Below are positions 1-8,580 of a stretch of DNA of 32,977 bases, piece by piece. The position numbers were made by a program, and so were the translations under genes. The DNA is from Acidobacteriota bacterium (GTDB taxonomy: Bacteria > Acidobacteriota > Vicinamibacteria > Vicinamibacterales > CAVVIG01), in contig QHWJ01000060.1 in the NCBI GenBank assembly GCA_003222535.1, forward strand, positions 1 to 32,977, in the 5' to 3' direction. Position 1 is the stretch's first letter. Every line of letters begins with the position of its first letter. Below the pieces are notes generated by a model. That model was not told the origin of the DNA. It made no database searches and saw only the letters and a list, made by a program, of their open reading frames with translations.

Positions 1-16
1 AGAGGCGGATCCAGCA

Positions 17-1258
17 GTGAGGCTGAGGGTGCTCGACGCGAGCGACACGCGGGCGCTGGCCCGCCTGCTCGCGCCGGCGCGCGACGACAATCGCGCCTTC
101 GACCGGCGCGTCGAGGCGATAGTCGACGGCGTGCGGACTGGCGGCGATCGTGCGCTCGCGCGGTTCGCGCGGCGGTTCGACGATGTGTCGGCGCCGTGGG
201 AAGTGTCGGCCGGCGAGATGCAGGCCGGCGCGGCCCGTGTCGAGCCGGTGGTGCGGCGCGCCATCCATCGGGCCGCGCGAGCTATCGCCCGCGTCGCCTT
301 CCGTCAGATTCCGCACCATTTCGATCTCAATGTGGCGCCCGGCGTGTCGGTCGAGCAGCGCGTGGAGCCAATCGAGCGAGTGGGCTGCTACGTGCCCGGC
401 GGCCGGTTCCCGCTGCCCTCTTCCCTGCTGATGACCGCCGTGCCGGCGCGCGTCGCCGGCGTCCGTGAGATCTTCGTGGTGTGCCCGCGGCCCGAACCCG
501 CCGTCATGGCGGCCGCGCTCGAAGCCGGCGTCACGAAGCTTTTCCGCATCGGCGGCGCCCACGCCGTGGCGGCGCTGGCCTACGGCACCAGGACGATTCC
601 GCGCGTCGACAAGATCGTCGGGCCGGGCAACCGCTACGTCGCGGCCGCCAAGGCGCTCGTCGCGCGCCGCTGCGCGATCGACTTCTACGCGGGACCGACC
701 GAGATCGTGATCGTCGCCGGCGCCGGACAGCCGGCGTGGATCGCCGCCGACCTCATCGCACAGGCCGAACACGACCCCGACGCGCGCGCCATCCTGATCA
801 CCTGGAGCCGGCGGCTCGCCGATCGCGTCGTGAAGGCAGTCGCCGAACGAAGTTTGGGCCGCGCCATCGTCCAGCGCTCGCTCGGCGCGAACGGCGCCGT
901 TGTCGTGACGCGCACGGCGAACGAGGCGATGACGCTTGCGAACCGGTTCGCGCCCGAGCACCTGGTCGTCGATCGCGAAGCGCTCGCCCGGCGGCCGCTG
1001 ACGGCCGGCGCGGTGTTCATCGGCGCCTATTCGGCGCAGGCGGCCGGCGACTACGCGACAGGTTCGAATCATGTGTTGCCGACTTCGGGGGCGGCCCGCT
1101 TCCGCGGCGGTCTTTCGGCCGCGGACTTCGTGCGCGTGATGTCCGTGCAGCGCGTCACGCGCGCCGGGCTCGCGCGACTGGCGCCGACGGTTCTGCCCTT
1201 CGCGCGCGCCGAAGGCCTCGAGGCGCACGCCGAATCGATTGAGGTCCGGTTCCAATAG
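17..1258 (+). CDS. hisD: Histidinol dehydrogenase
   Basis: HisD catalyses the last two steps of histidine synthesis, the NAD- and zinc-dependent four-electron oxidation of L-histidinol to L-histidine. The 413-residue product has the family's zinc and catalytic residues. AQAEHD near residue 248 gives the Gln/His zinc ligands, APEHL near 312 gives the Glu-His catalytic pair, GDYATGSNH near 345 holds the Asp ligand, and EAHAES near 403 gives the C-terminal His. Length is slightly below the usual ~430. The GTG start at 17 is preceded by a GAGG-like ribosome site, and the gene appears complete. It opens a his cluster in which hisC, hisB and hisH follow closely; hisG presumably lies just upstream of the window. 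A degenerate heptamer array starts right after the stop. Confidence 0.96.
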   Translation: MRLRVLDASDTRALARLLAPARDDNRAFDRRVEAIVDGVRTGGDRALARFARRFDDVSAPWEVSAGEMQAGAARVEPVVRRAIHRAARAIARVAFRQIPHHFDLNVAPGVSVEQRVEPIERVGCYVPGGRFPLPSSLLMTAVPARVAGVREIFVVCPRPEPAVMAAALEAGVTKLFRIGGAHAVAALAYGTRTIPRVDKIVGPGNRYVAAAKALVARRCAIDFYAGPTEIVIVAGAGQPAWIAADLIAQAEHDPDARAILITWSRRLADRVVKAVAERSLGRAIVQRSLGANGAVVVTRTANEAMTLANRFAPEHLVVDREALARRPLTAGAVFIGAYSAQAAGDYATGSNHVLPTSGAARFRGGLSAADFVRVMSVQRVTRAGLARLAPTVLPFARAEGLEAHAESIEVRFQ

Positions 1259-1321
1259 GCGTTCGGCGTTCGGGAGTCGGCCTTCGGCGCTGGTCGTCAG
1301 TCGTTGAGCGTTGGTCTTTGG
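1259..1321. repeat. Degenerate heptamer array between hisD and hisC
   Basis: The 65-nt hisD-hisC gap reads in a 7-nt register as nine degenerate units (gcgttcg, gcgttcg, ggagtcg, gccttcg, gcgctgg and so on), beginning immediately after the hisD stop and ending at the hisC start. No inverted arm is obvious here. It belongs to the same 7-nt-period class seen at six other places in the window. Confidence 0.6.
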
Positions 1322-1323
1322 CC

Positions 1324-2367
1324 ATGAGTCATTACCAGAAGCCACCGGAACTGTATGGCGGTCTGCGGCTCCATCAGAACGAGAACACGGGCGGCTGTTC
1401 GCCGCGCGTGACCGAGGCGCTCGCGCGGTTGCGCGCGGATCAGGTCGGCTTCTATCCGCCCTATGCTGCAGCGACCGACGCGGTCGCCATGTATCTGGGC
1501 GTGCCGCCCGATCGCGTGACGCTCACCAACGGGCTCGACGAGGGCCTCATGGCGCTGTCGGTGGCGTACCTGCGGGCGGAGATCGGCGGCCCGGTGCTCG
1601 AAGCGATCGTGCCGGAGCCGGCGTTCGAAATATTCCGATTGGACACTGAAGTGGCGGGTGGGAAGCTCGTGCAGGTGATGCCGAAGGCGGACTTCGCTTT
1701 TCCGCTGGACGAGGTGCTGGCGGCGGTCACCCCGAACACACGCGTCGTGTTTCTGACGAACCCGAACAACCCGACGGGCGTCAGCATGCCGCTCGGCGAC
1801 ATCCGCGCGGTCGCGCGGGGCGTCCCCGCCGGCGCGATCGTGTTCGTCGACGAGGCCTACGCGGAATTCGCGGACGAGAGCTTCATCCCCGAGCTGGACG
1901 CCTTTCCGAACGTCGTCGTGGGACGCACGTTTTCGAAGGCGTTCGGTCTGGCCGGACTCCGGATTGGCTGCCTCGTCTCCGCGCCGGCGACGGTCGACCC
2001 GATTCGGCGCGCCGTGCCGGTGTACAGCGTCAGCGTCGCCGCCGTCGCCGCCATTCAGGCCGCGCTGTCGGATCTCGATCACATGCGCGGCTACCTAAGG
2101 CAGGTCACCCAATCGAAAGCGCTGCTCTACGCGGCGTGCGATCGACTCGGCCTCACATACTGGAAGAGCCGTTCGAACTTCGTGCTCGTGTGCGCCGGCG
2201 ATCGTACCGACGCCCTCGTCAACGGCGCGTTCGCACGGGGAGTGTACCTGCGCGATCGCTCCACCGAACCGGGGTGCGCCGGCTGCCTCCGCATCACCAC
2301 CGGCATCGTCGATCACACGCGGCGCGCGATAGCCGTCATGGAAGAGGTTCTGTGCGCCGCGCGGTAA
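1324..2367 (+). CDS. hisC: Histidinol-phosphate aminotransferase
   Basis: HisC is a PLP-dependent class I/II aminotransferase that converts imidazole-acetol phosphate plus glutamate to histidinol phosphate. The 347-residue product shows HQNEN near the N terminus, NPNNPTG, FVDEAY, and the PLP-lysine region [14 protein letters not shown] with the Schiff-base Lys near residue 205. The C-terminal LRITTG carries the carboxylate-binding Arg. I chose the ATG at 1324. A TTG two codons upstream (1318) is possible but falls in the heptamer array. The 3' end overlaps the hisB start by 16 nt, which suggests translational coupling. Confidence 0.95.
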   Translation: MSHYQKPPELYGGLRLHQNENTGGCSPRVTEALARLRADQVGFYPPYAAATDAVAMYLGVPPDRVTLTNGLDEGLMALSVAYLRAEIGGPVLEAIVPEPAFEIFRLDTEVAGGKLVQVMPKADFAFPLDEVLAAVTPNTRVVFLTNPNNPTGVSMPLGDIRAVARGVPAGAIVFVDEAYAEFADESFIPELDAFPNVVVGRTFSKAFGLAGLRIGCLVSAPATVDPIRRAVPVYSVSVAAVAAIQAALSDLDHMRGYLRQVTQSKALLYAACDRLGLTYWKSRSNFVLVCAGDRTDALVNGAFARGVYLRDRSTEPGCAGCLRITTGIVDHTRRAIAVMEEVLCAAR

Positions 2368-2939
2368 TCGACCGCCGGACGACCGAGACCGAGATCCGGC
2401 TCGGCCTCGGGCTCGACGGCAAGGGGCGGTATCGCGTGCGGACCGGAATCCGCTTTCTCGATCACATGTTGGAGCTCGTCGCGCGTCACGGGGCCTTCGA
2501 TCTTCGCATCGACGCGCGCGGCGACCTCGACGTCGACCAGCATCACACCGTGGAGGATCTCGGGATCGCCCTCGGCGAGGCGGTGTCGAAGGCGCTGGGG
2601 AACCGGCGGGGCATCAATCGCGCCGGCTATTTCGTGATGCCGATGGACGAGACGCTGGCCGTCGCCGCAGTGGACCTCGGCGGCCGGCCGCACACCGTGG
2701 TCGATCTGCAGGTGAAGCTCGCGCGGGTCGGCGATCTCCAGACCGAGCTCGTCCACGATTTCTTCGAGGGCTTCTCGATCGGCGCGAGGGCCAACGTCCA
2801 CGTGAAGGTGCTCTACGGCCGGTCGAGCCACCATAAGATTGAAGCCGTCTTCAAGGCGTTCGCGCGCGCGCTGCGCGTCGCCTGCGCGAAGGATCGCCGG
2901 CTCGCCCGCATGTTACCGAGCACCAAAGGCCTGCTGTGA
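2352..2939 (+). CDS. hisB: Imidazoleglycerol-phosphate dehydratase
   Basis: This is a monofunctional manganese-dependent dehydratase that converts imidazole-glycerol phosphate to imidazole-acetol phosphate. The 195-residue protein has the duplicated metal-binding motifs QHHTVED and SHHKIEA, plus FLDHM near the N terminus. Length matches the bacterial monofunctional enzyme, and the HAD phosphatase domain of the enterobacterial fusion is absent. The frame stays open further upstream, but homology begins at the GTG at 2352, inside the end of hisC. The end overlaps hisH in a GTGA arrangement. Confidence 0.95.
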   Translation: MRRAVIDRRTTETEIRLGLGLDGKGRYRVRTGIRFLDHMLELVARHGAFDLRIDARGDLDVDQHHTVEDLGIALGEAVSKALGNRRGINRAGYFVMPMDETLAVAAVDLGGRPHTVVDLQVKLARVGDLQTELVHDFFEGFSIGARANVHVKVLYGRSSHHKIEAVFKAFARALRVACAKDRRLARMLPSTKGLL

Positions 2940-3550
2940 TCGCGCTCATCGATTACAAGGCCGGCAACCTGACGTCGGTGAAGAAGGCGCTCGCCACGAT
3001 CGGCGCGGACGTCTTCGTGCCCCAATCGCCCGGCGATCTGGCCGAGGCGAGCGGCATCATCGTCCCCGGCGTCGGACACTTCGGGGCGACCCGGGCGCTC
3101 GATCAATCCTGGATCGACGCGATCCTGGCCCGCGTCGGCGAAGGTCGGCCGCTGTTTGGCATCTGCCTGGGCATGCAGTGGCTGTACGAAGGCAGCGACG
3201 AAGCGCCGGACTGTCCCGGACTCGGACTGTTCAGCGGACGATGTTTTCGGCTGGGAACGGTCCGGCTTCAGCCGGACCGGAACATCAAAGTTCCCCACGT
3301 CGGCTGGAACAGCCTTTCGATCGAGCGTCGCATGTCGATTGTCGAGGGTGTCCAGGCAAACGCACAGGTGTACTTCACACACAGTTACGCGGCGCCGCGG
3401 AGCGGCGAGACGGTCGCCATCACGGAGCACGGCGGGGCCTTCACCGCAATCGTGCAGCGCGGGCAGGTCGCCGGCGTGCAGTTCCACCCCGAGAAATCCG
3501 GGGATGTCGGACTTCGCATCCTCAGGAACTTTCTGGAGCTGGTAGGATGA
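2936..3550 (+). CDS. hisH: Imidazole glycerol phosphate synthase, glutaminase subunit
   Basis: HisH is a class I glutamine amidotransferase that feeds ammonia to HisF through the HisF barrel. The 204-residue product has PGVGHFG (oxyanion strand), the nucleophile in GICLGMQ near residue 77, and the catalytic His-Glu in FHPEKSG near 183. The GTG start overlaps the hisB stop by 4 nt. A perfect 9-bp hairpin (3258-3279) lies in frame between CFRLG and the conserved KVPHVGWN strand, and adds about nine residues (GTVRLQPDR) not expected in the family. The catalytic residues are untouched, so the enzyme is probably active. It pairs with hisF, separated from it by a long inverted repeat. Confidence 0.95.
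   Translation: MIALIDYKAGNLTSVKKALATIGADVFVPQSPGDLAEASGIIVPGVGHFGATRALDQSWIDAILARVGEGRPLFGICLGMQWLYEGSDEAPDCPGLGLFSGRCFRLGTVRLQPDRNIKVPHVGWNSLSIERRMSIVEGVQANAQVYFTHSYAAPRSGETVAITEHGGAFTAIVQRGQVAGVQFHPEKSGDVGLRILRNFLELVG
3258..3279. repeat. Small GC hairpin inside hisH
   Basis: Perfect inverted repeat with 9-nt arms cggtccggc / gccggaccg around the loop TTCA. The gc-TTCA-gc or gc-TTTA-gc centre is shared with hairpins at 27540-27559 and 28290-28309, so it looks like one copy of a dispersed small palindromic family inserted in frame. Confidence 0.75.
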
Positions 3551-3553
3551 GCC

Positions 3554-3714
3554 CGCAGAGGTTGCAGAGGACACAGAGAGTAATAGCCACGGAGACACCG
3601 AGACACAGAGCCAAGGTTTTCTCTCTGTCTCAACAAAGAGCTGAGGCTTTCTCTGTGTCTCAGCGTCTCTGTGGCTTGACCCTCCGCGTCCTCTTTAACC
3701 TCCGTGTGCTCCAC
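3554..3714. repeat. Long inverted short-word repeat between hisH and hisF
   Basis: The gap is filled by 8-9-nt words of the type gcagaggac and cacggagac, followed by their inverse. The block gccacggagacaccgagaca at 3585 pairs imperfectly with the strand ending tgtctcagcgtctctgtggc at 3676. An outer layer (3555-3582 against about 3680-3705) pairs as well. The whole could fold into one hairpin of roughly 150 nt. It starts within 10 nt of the hisH stop and runs almost to the hisF start. Confidence 0.85.
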
Positions 3715-3721
3715 GACAGCG

Positions 3722-4579
3722 ATGCTCTCTAAACGCATCATCGCCTGCCTTGACGTCAGGAACGGCCAGGTCGTCAAGGGCGTCAACTTCGAAGGACTGC
3801 GGTCGGCCGGCGATCCGGCCGAACTGGCGCGGCGATACAACGCCGAAGGCATCGACGAGCTGGTGATTCTCGACGTCACGGCGACCCTCGAAGCGCGGCG
3901 CGCGCTGGCGGACACAATCTCGCGCGTCGCTCGCGAGCTCTTCATTCCGCTTGCGGTCGGAGGCGGCATCCGCACCGAAGCCGACGCCGCCGCGGCCGTC
4001 GAGGCCGGCGCCGACAAGGTCAGCCTGAACACCGCGGCGCTCGCCGAACCGGCGCTCATCACCACCGTAGCCGAGCGGTACGGGAGCCAGGCGGTGCTGG
4101 TCGCCATCGATGCGAAACGCGAGACACCGGCTCCGCCGGCGAAAAACGGCCCGAATCCGCAAGTCGTTCCGCGCGAAGCGCGGCAACGAGGAGCTCGTGA
4201 GGCATTGCTCAGACGGGCTCCCGGGCGCGATCGCTTCTCGGTGTACGCGCGCAGCGGGCAGAGCGCGTCGGGCCGCGATGCCGTCGACTGGGCGCGCGAG
4301 GCGGAAGACCGCGGCGCCGGCGAGATCCTGCTGACGTCAATCGACCGCGACGGCACCAAGGCCGGCTTCGACTGCGCGATGACGGCCGCCGTGTCGTCGG
4401 CCGTGTCGATCCCGGTCATCGCCTCCGGCGGCGCCGGCGGCTTCGATCACTTCGTCGACGTCTTCACGACCGGCCGCGCCGACGCGGCGCTCGCGGCGTC
4501 GATCTTTCATTACGCCGAGACCAGCGTGCGCGCGTTGAAGCAGCATCTTCGCGAACACGGCATTCCGGTTCGGCTTTAG
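3722..4579 (+). CDS. hisF: Imidazole glycerol phosphate synthase, cyclase subunit, with loop insertion
   Basis: HisF is the TIM-barrel cyclase that makes imidazole-glycerol phosphate and AICAR from PRFAR and ammonia. The start ATG at 3722 gives [12 protein letters not shown], matching the family N terminus with its catalytic Asp. The second catalytic Asp is in [23 protein letters not shown] and ASGGAGG phosphate-binding segments are present. The product is 285 residues against the usual ~253. The excess is a block of about 30 residues between VAIDAK and the FSVYARSG strand, in the active-site loop after beta-strand 5. It coincides with a palindromic sequence described separately. The frame and all key residues survive, so the gene is probably functional. 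In many his operons hisA precedes hisF; here the order is F then A. Confidence 0.93.
   Translation: MLSKRIIACLDVRNGQVVKGVNFEGLRSAGDPAELARRYNAEGIDELVILDVTATLEARRALADTISRVARELFIPLAVGGGIRTEADAAAAVEAGADKVSLNTAALAEPALITTVAERYGSQAVLVAIDAKRETPAPPAKNGPNPQVVPREARQRGAREALLRRAPGRDRFSVYARSGQSASGRDAVDWAREAEDRGAGEILLTSIDRDGTKAGFDCAMTAAVSSAVSIPVIASGGAGGFDHFVDVFTTGRADAALAASIFHYAETSVRALKQHLREHGIPVRL
4121..4228 (+). repeat. In-frame palindromic element inside hisF
   Basis: This segment has no counterpart in ordinary hisF genes and contains a perfect hairpin, ccgcgc-gaa-gcgcgg (4169-4183), followed by ggcaacgaggagctcgtgag and then gcattgctcag. In a second forward frame it reads [10 protein letters not shown] and on the reverse strand PRFARND. 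From memory these are hallmarks of a palindromic intergenic repeat widespread in bacterial genomes. The boundaries are estimated from where HisF homology stops and resumes. Confidence 0.7.
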
Positions 4580-4585
4580 TGGCCG

Positions 4586-4724
4586 CCACGACAGCCACGA
4601 AAGACACGAAAGATACGAAAGACGCGAAAGAAAATAGGATCGTTTGGTTCTGGGCTTTCGTATGGTCGTGTGCTGGCGTTTTTCGTGCCTGTCGCGTTTT
4701 TCGTGCCTTTCGTGCTTTTCGTGG
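4586..4724. repeat. Inverted nonamer array between hisF and hisA
   Basis: Arm 1 (4595-4630) is a tandem 9-nt array of acgaaagac-type units. Arm 2 (4677-4724) is its inverse, with units such as tttttcgtg and cctttcgtg also at 9-nt spacing. The arms are separated by about 46 nt. The array begins close to the hisF stop. It can form a long imperfect hairpin in the his transcript. Confidence 0.85.
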
Positions 4725-4768
4725 TTGATCTCGAGCGCCCGTAGAATGAGCGCAAATCCATCCGCAGG

Positions 4769-5461
4769 ATGCTGATCCCTTCCATCGATCTCCAGGGCGG
4801 CGCCGTCGTGCAGCTCGTGCAGGGCGAGCGGCTCGCGATCAAGGACGATGACGTCTTTCGCTGGGTGCGCCGGTTCGAGCGCTTCCCTAAAGTGCAGGTC
4901 ATCGATCTGGACGCCGCGCTGGACCGTGGCGACAACCTCGCGATCGTGCGGCAAATCGCCGGCGCAATCTCGTGCCGCGTCGGAGGCGGCATCCGCACCC
5001 TCGATCGCGCGCAGGACGTGCTTGCCGCCGGCGCGCAGCAGATCATCGCCGGCTCGGCGCTCTTCAAGGATGGACAGCCGGACCTCGCGTTCGCGCAGCG
5101 GCTCAGCGACGCCGTCGGCCGCGAGCGCGTCATCGCCGCCGTCGACAGCCGCAACGGATACGTCGTGATTCACGGCTGGAAGACGGCCCTGCCGCTGACC
5201 GCGTCGGAGGCCGTCCGCGCGCTGGAGCCTTACTGCGACGAGTTTCTGTACACCCACGTCGACAGCGAAGGGCTGATGGGCGGGACGAACATGGAGGCGA
5301 TCCTGGCGGTCCGGCATGCGACGATGCGCCGCGTGACCGCGGCCGGGGGCATCAGCACCCAGCGTGAGATCGACGACCTCCACGCCCGCGGCATCGATGC
5401 CGTTGTCGGCATGGCCATCTACACGGGCGCGCTGGATCCTGACGCGCTTCCTCATGGCTGA
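4769..5461 (+). CDS. hisA: ProFAR isomerase (HisA)
   Basis: HisA is a TIM-barrel isomerase of the HisA/HisF family that opens the ribose ring of ProFAR to give PRFAR, the HisF substrate. The 230-residue protein starts MLIPSIDLQGG with the catalytic Asp and has the second Asp in AAVDSRNG, with GGGIRTL and GGIST phosphate-binding loops. It is slightly shorter than usual (~240-245). An AGGA-like site precedes the ATG at 4769. The C-terminal residues His-Gly and the TGA stop are supplied by the first units of a heptamer array, so the natural end of the protein may have been replaced. hisI/hisE do not follow. Confidence 0.93.
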   Translation: MLIPSIDLQGGAVVQLVQGERLAIKDDDVFRWVRRFERFPKVQVIDLDAALDRGDNLAIVRQIAGAISCRVGGGIRTLDRAQDVLAAGAQQIIAGSALFKDGQPDLAFAQRLSDAVGRERVIAAVDSRNGYVVIHGWKTALPLTASEAVRALEPYCDEFLYTHVDSEGLMGGTNMEAILAVRHATMRRVTAAGGISTQREIDDLHARGIDAVVGMAIYTGALDPDALPHG

Positions 5462-5488
5462 TGGCTGATGGCTAATAGCTAATGGCTT
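5454..5488. repeat. Heptamer array overlapping the hisA stop
   Basis: Five tandem heptamers: atggctg, atggctg, atggcta, atagcta, atggctt. The hisA TGA spans the junction of units 1 and 2. No inverted arm is present. The same word, in inverted form, is found at 32161-32241. Confidence 0.9.
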
Positions 5489-5529
5489 GACCCTTGAACG
5501 TTTCTGCCAGCGAACCCGTCAAAGGTCCC

Positions 5530-6285
5530 ATGCGGAAATATGTGCTCGCCTTGGGTATCCTTGCGCTGGCCACGCCGGCCGTCACTGCGGCGTTTGAGGA
5601 AACGGAACACATCAGCCGGACGATCAGGATGGAACCCGGCGGGACGCTGCGGCTCAGGAGCTTCTCGGGCCGGGTTACGGTCACCACGTCGGACCGGCCC
5701 GAGGTCGTCGTCGACGCCGTGCGCCGCGGCACCCGCGACCGCCTGGACCGCATCAAGCTGGACGTCCACAGCGACGGCTCGAGCGTCGTGGTCGTGAACG
5801 CCAACCGGCCGGAGCGCTCCTGGCACTGGTTCACCGACGGGAACAACGTCGTGGAAACGGACTTCGACATCAAGGTGCCGCGCCGGACGAGCCTCGACCT
5901 CTCCGTGTTCAGCGCGCGGGTGATCGTCGACGGCGTCGAAGGGTCGCACAAAATCCACGGCTTCTCCTCGCGGGTGAGCCTGAACGACGTGACCGGCTCG
6001 GTCAAGGCGCACACCTTCAGCGGGTCTGTCCTGATTCGCGCGAAATCGTGGGAGCCGGACCAGACGATCGACGTCGACACCTTCAGCGGTAATGTCGAGC
6101 TCCACGTGCCGGAATCCGCCCGCGGGAGCGTTTCCTTCAACTCCTTCAGCGGCCGGCTGAGCTCCGAGATGCCTCTCACGCTGCACAGCTCCAGCCGTCG
6201 TTCGCTCAAAGCCGAGCTCGGCGGCGGCAACGGCGGGACGCTTCGCTTCAAGACCTTCAGCGGCAGCGTCAGGATCGATCGGTGA
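5530..6285 (+). CDS. Secreted DUF4097-type beta-repeat protein
   Basis: The 251-residue product has a signal peptide (MRKYVLALGILALATPAVTA, cleavage before AFEE) followed by repeated short beta segments carrying an F-S-G/A-x-V pattern: SFSGRVTV, FSARVIV, FSSRVSL, TFSGSVLI, TFSGNVEL, SFSGRLSS and TFSGSVRI. This resembles the DUF4097/DUF4098 adhesin-like families, right-handed beta repeats found on exported proteins; their biochemical role is not known. I chose the ATG at 5530, since the open frame upstream to 5494 precedes the signal peptide. It stands alone between the his cluster and the glycan cluster, 90 nt before the next gene. Confidence 0.82.
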   Translation: MRKYVLALGILALATPAVTAAFEETEHISRTIRMEPGGTLRLRSFSGRVTVTTSDRPEVVVDAVRRGTRDRLDRIKLDVHSDGSSVVVVNANRPERSWHWFTDGNNVVETDFDIKVPRRTSLDLSVFSARVIVDGVEGSHKIHGFSSRVSLNDVTGSVKAHTFSGSVLIRAKSWEPDQTIDVDTFSGNVELHVPESARGSVSFNSFSGRLSSEMPLTLHSSSRRSLKAELGGGNGGTLRFKTFSGSVRIDR

Positions 6286-6408
6286 GGTCGGGTGGCCATA
6301 CCCACCAGGCCCCACCTGTTCCGCCAGAGCGCCGAACCTCCAACCTACTGATAGAATAGGAATTGTCCCTTCCGGGTGTCGGGCGACGCTTTCAGAGTCG
6401 CCGTGAAG

Positions 6409-6427
6409 GCGAGCCTGAAAGGCCCGC
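6409..6427. repeat. Possible small hairpin near the GT2 fusion start
   Basis: Arms gcgagcc / ggcccgc with one mismatch around tgaaa, followed by tctac (gtaga on the other strand). It resembles the small gtag-prefixed hairpins inside the TolC gene. It lies between the alternative GTG (6376) and the chosen ATG (6433), so it may affect start choice. Confidence 0.4.
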
Positions 6428-6432
6428 TCTAC

Positions 6433-8580
6433 ATGCGAAGGGCACTGCCTATCGTGAGCATCGCAGTCCAGGCCGATTCTGAAGTCCGTTGCGATACGCG
6501 TCCGGCGGCAGCCGACCGAATCGCCACGGACGGAAAATTCCTGCGCGTTCGGCCGTCGCCGCGCTCCGCTATCGGTGTGGCTGCGGCGGGACAACACGCC
6601 GGCGCGCCCGGTGCGGAGGCGGCCGCGGGTGAGCGATTCCTCGTCAAAGGCGTGACCTACGGGACCTTTGCGCCCGACGCGCAGGGCTACCAGTTTCCCT
6701 CCATGCAACAGGTTGCCGCGGACTTCCGCCAGATGGCGAGCCTCGGCATCAACACCGTCCGGACGTACACACCGCCGCGGCGGGATCTGCTCGACGCCGC
6801 CGCGGGCGAGGGGCTGCGCGTCATGGTCGGCCTGCCCTGGTCGCAGCACGTGGCGTTTCTGGACGACCGCGCCCTGAAGCGCGGAATCCGCCGGGACATC
6901 ACGGCGAGGATCGCCGAGCTCGGTGACCATCCTGCGGTGCTGACTTTCGCGGTCGGCAACGAGATCCCGCCGGGTGTGGTGCGCTGGCATGGCCGGCTGC
7001 GCGTTGAAAACTTCCTGCGCGGCCTGTACGAAGACGCGAAGGCGACGTCGCCGGACAGCCTGTTCACGTACGTCAATTTTCCGCCGACCGAGTTTCTCGA
7101 TCTTTCTTTCTTCGACATCTGCGCGTTCAACGTCTACCTGCATCACGAAGCCGACCTGCGCGCGTACGTCGTGCGTCTGCAGCACATCGCCAGTCAGAAG
7201 CCGCTGCTCCTGGCTGAAGCGGGTGCCGACAGCACGCGGGAAGGCGAAGCGGGGCAGGCCGAGATCACCTCGATGCACATCCGCGCGGCATTCGAGGAAG
7301 GCGCCTGCGGCGCGATCGCCTTTGCCTGGACCGACCAATGGTGGCGCGGCGGCCAATCGGTCGAAGACTGGACGTTCGGGCTCGTCGATCGCGACCGACG
7401 CGTGAAGCCGGCCGCGCTCGCCGTCGCGTCGGCCTTCGCGGACGCGCCCTTTTCGCGCGCGCGGCAGCGCACGTGGCCCAAAGTATCGGTCGTCGTCTGC
7501 GCGTACAACGCCGCCGACACGCTCGCGGACTGCCTGGCCTCGCTGGAGCGGCTCACCTATCCGGACTACGAGATCGTGGTCGTCAACGACGGGTCGAAGG
7601 ATCGGACAGGGGACATCGCCCGCAGCTTTGCGCGGGTGCGCGTCGTCGATACGCCGAACGCCGGCTTGAGCGCCGCGCGTAATGTCGGCCTGGCCGAAGC
7701 CGCGGGCGAGATCGTCGCCTATACGGACGCCGACACACGCGTCGATCGCGACTGGCTCACGTTCCTCGTTCAGCCGTTCCTCACATCCGACGCCGTCGGC
7801 TCCGGCGGACCGAACGTCGTGCCGGCCGACGATCCGCCGATGGCGCAGTGCATCGCGCGCGCGCCGGGCGGCCCCACTCACGTGCTGCTCGACGATCGCG
7901 TCGCCGAGCACGTACCGGGCTGCAACATGGCGTTCCGCCGCGACGCGCTGCTCGCGATCGACGGCTTCAATCCCATCTACCTCCGCGCTGGAGACGATGT
8001 GGATGTGTGCTGGCGGCTGCAGGCGCGGGGCTGGAAGATCGGATTCGCGCCGGCCGCGCTCGTGTGGCATCACCATCGGACGTCGGTGAACACGTACTGG
8101 AAGCAGCAGATCGGCTACGGCGAAGGTGAAACGTGGCTGATGGCGCACCACCCCGACAAGTTCCTCGACGGCCGGATGCTGTGGCGCGGCCGCATCTACA
8201 GCCCGCTGCCGTTCGTCCGCTCGCTGTGGAGCACACGCGTCAACGCCGGTGTGTGGGGGACCGCGGCGTTCCCGTCGGTGTACCGCACGGACGTGCATCC
8301 GTTCGCGTTCCTGCCCAACTCGATCAAGTGGCAGGCGATCTCGTACGCGCTCACGGCTGCCGGCGCCGTTGTCGCCGCCTCGCGCAACCACATCTGGGCG
8401 GCGGCGCTGCTGCTCGGCGGCGGTCTGGTCGGCGTCGCGGCGACCCTCGCGAAGAACATCGCGTACGCGATGCGGTCCGAGGTGGACTCGCTCGAGGGCA
8501 ACAAGCTCTGGTACCGCTCGACGCTCGCTTACCTGCACTTCATCCAGCCGCTGCCGAGGCGTGGCGCGCGCTGCTGCTGA
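6433..8580 (+). CDS. Glycoside hydrolase-like / family 2 glycosyltransferase fusion (3' frameshift)
   Basis: Two modules are visible. The N-terminal half (about residues 70-340) is a clan-A TIM-barrel glycoside-hydrolase fold: KGVTYGTF, NTVRTYTPP, the acid/base-type Glu in FAVGNEIPP, and LLLAEAG as the likely second Glu. The second half is a GT2 domain starting at KVSVVVCAYN, with VVNDGSKD, the metal-binding YTDADT, GCNMAFRRD, AGDDVD and QQIGYG. A membrane segment follows (SYALTAAGAVVAA..., near 8340-8450). The frame stops at 8580, but related-looking sequence continues in the -1 frame (8541-9035), so the gene has either a real frameshift or a sequencing indel. The start is uncertain: ATG 6433 has an AAAGG 10 nt upstream, and GTG 6376 is an alternative. 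The role is probably polysaccharide or glycoconjugate synthesis at the membrane. Confidence 0.85.
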   Translation: MRRALPIVSIAVQADSEVRCDTRPAAADRIATDGKFLRVRPSPRSAIGVAAAGQHAGAPGAEAAAGERFLVKGVTYGTFAPDAQGYQFPSMQQVAADFRQMASLGINTVRTYTPPRRDLLDAAAGEGLRVMVGLPWSQHVAFLDDRALKRGIRRDITARIAELGDHPAVLTFAVGNEIPPGVVRWHGRLRVENFLRGLYEDAKATSPDSLFTYVNFPPTEFLDLSFFDICAFNVYLHHEADLRAYVVRLQHIASQKPLLLAEAGADSTREGEAGQAEITSMHIRAAFEEGACGAIAFAWTDQWWRGGQSVEDWTFGLVDRDRRVKPAALAVASAFADAPFSRARQRTWPKVSVVVCAYNAADTLADCLASLERLTYPDYEIVVVNDGSKDRTGDIARSFARVRVVDTPNAGLSAARNVGLAEAAGEIVAYTDADTRVDRDWLTFLVQPFLTSDAVGSGGPNVVPADDPPMAQCIARAPGGPTHVLLDDRVAEHVPGCNMAFRRDALLAIDGFNPIYLRAGDDVDVCWRLQARGWKIGFAPAALVWHHHRTSVNTYWKQQIGYGEGETWLMAHHPDKFLDGRMLWRGRIYSPLPFVRSLWSTRVNAGVWGTAAFPSVYRTDVHPFAFLPNSIKWQAISYALTAAGAVVAASRNHIWAAALLLGGGLVGVAATLAKNIAYAMRSEVDSLEGNKLWYRSTLAYLHFIQPLPRRGARCC

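Noticed and set aside
5479-8538. A 1019-residue open frame on the minus strand
   Set aside because: It lies antisense to genes with clear domains and has a low-complexity Arg/His/Asp-rich composition, typical of shadows in GC-rich DNA.
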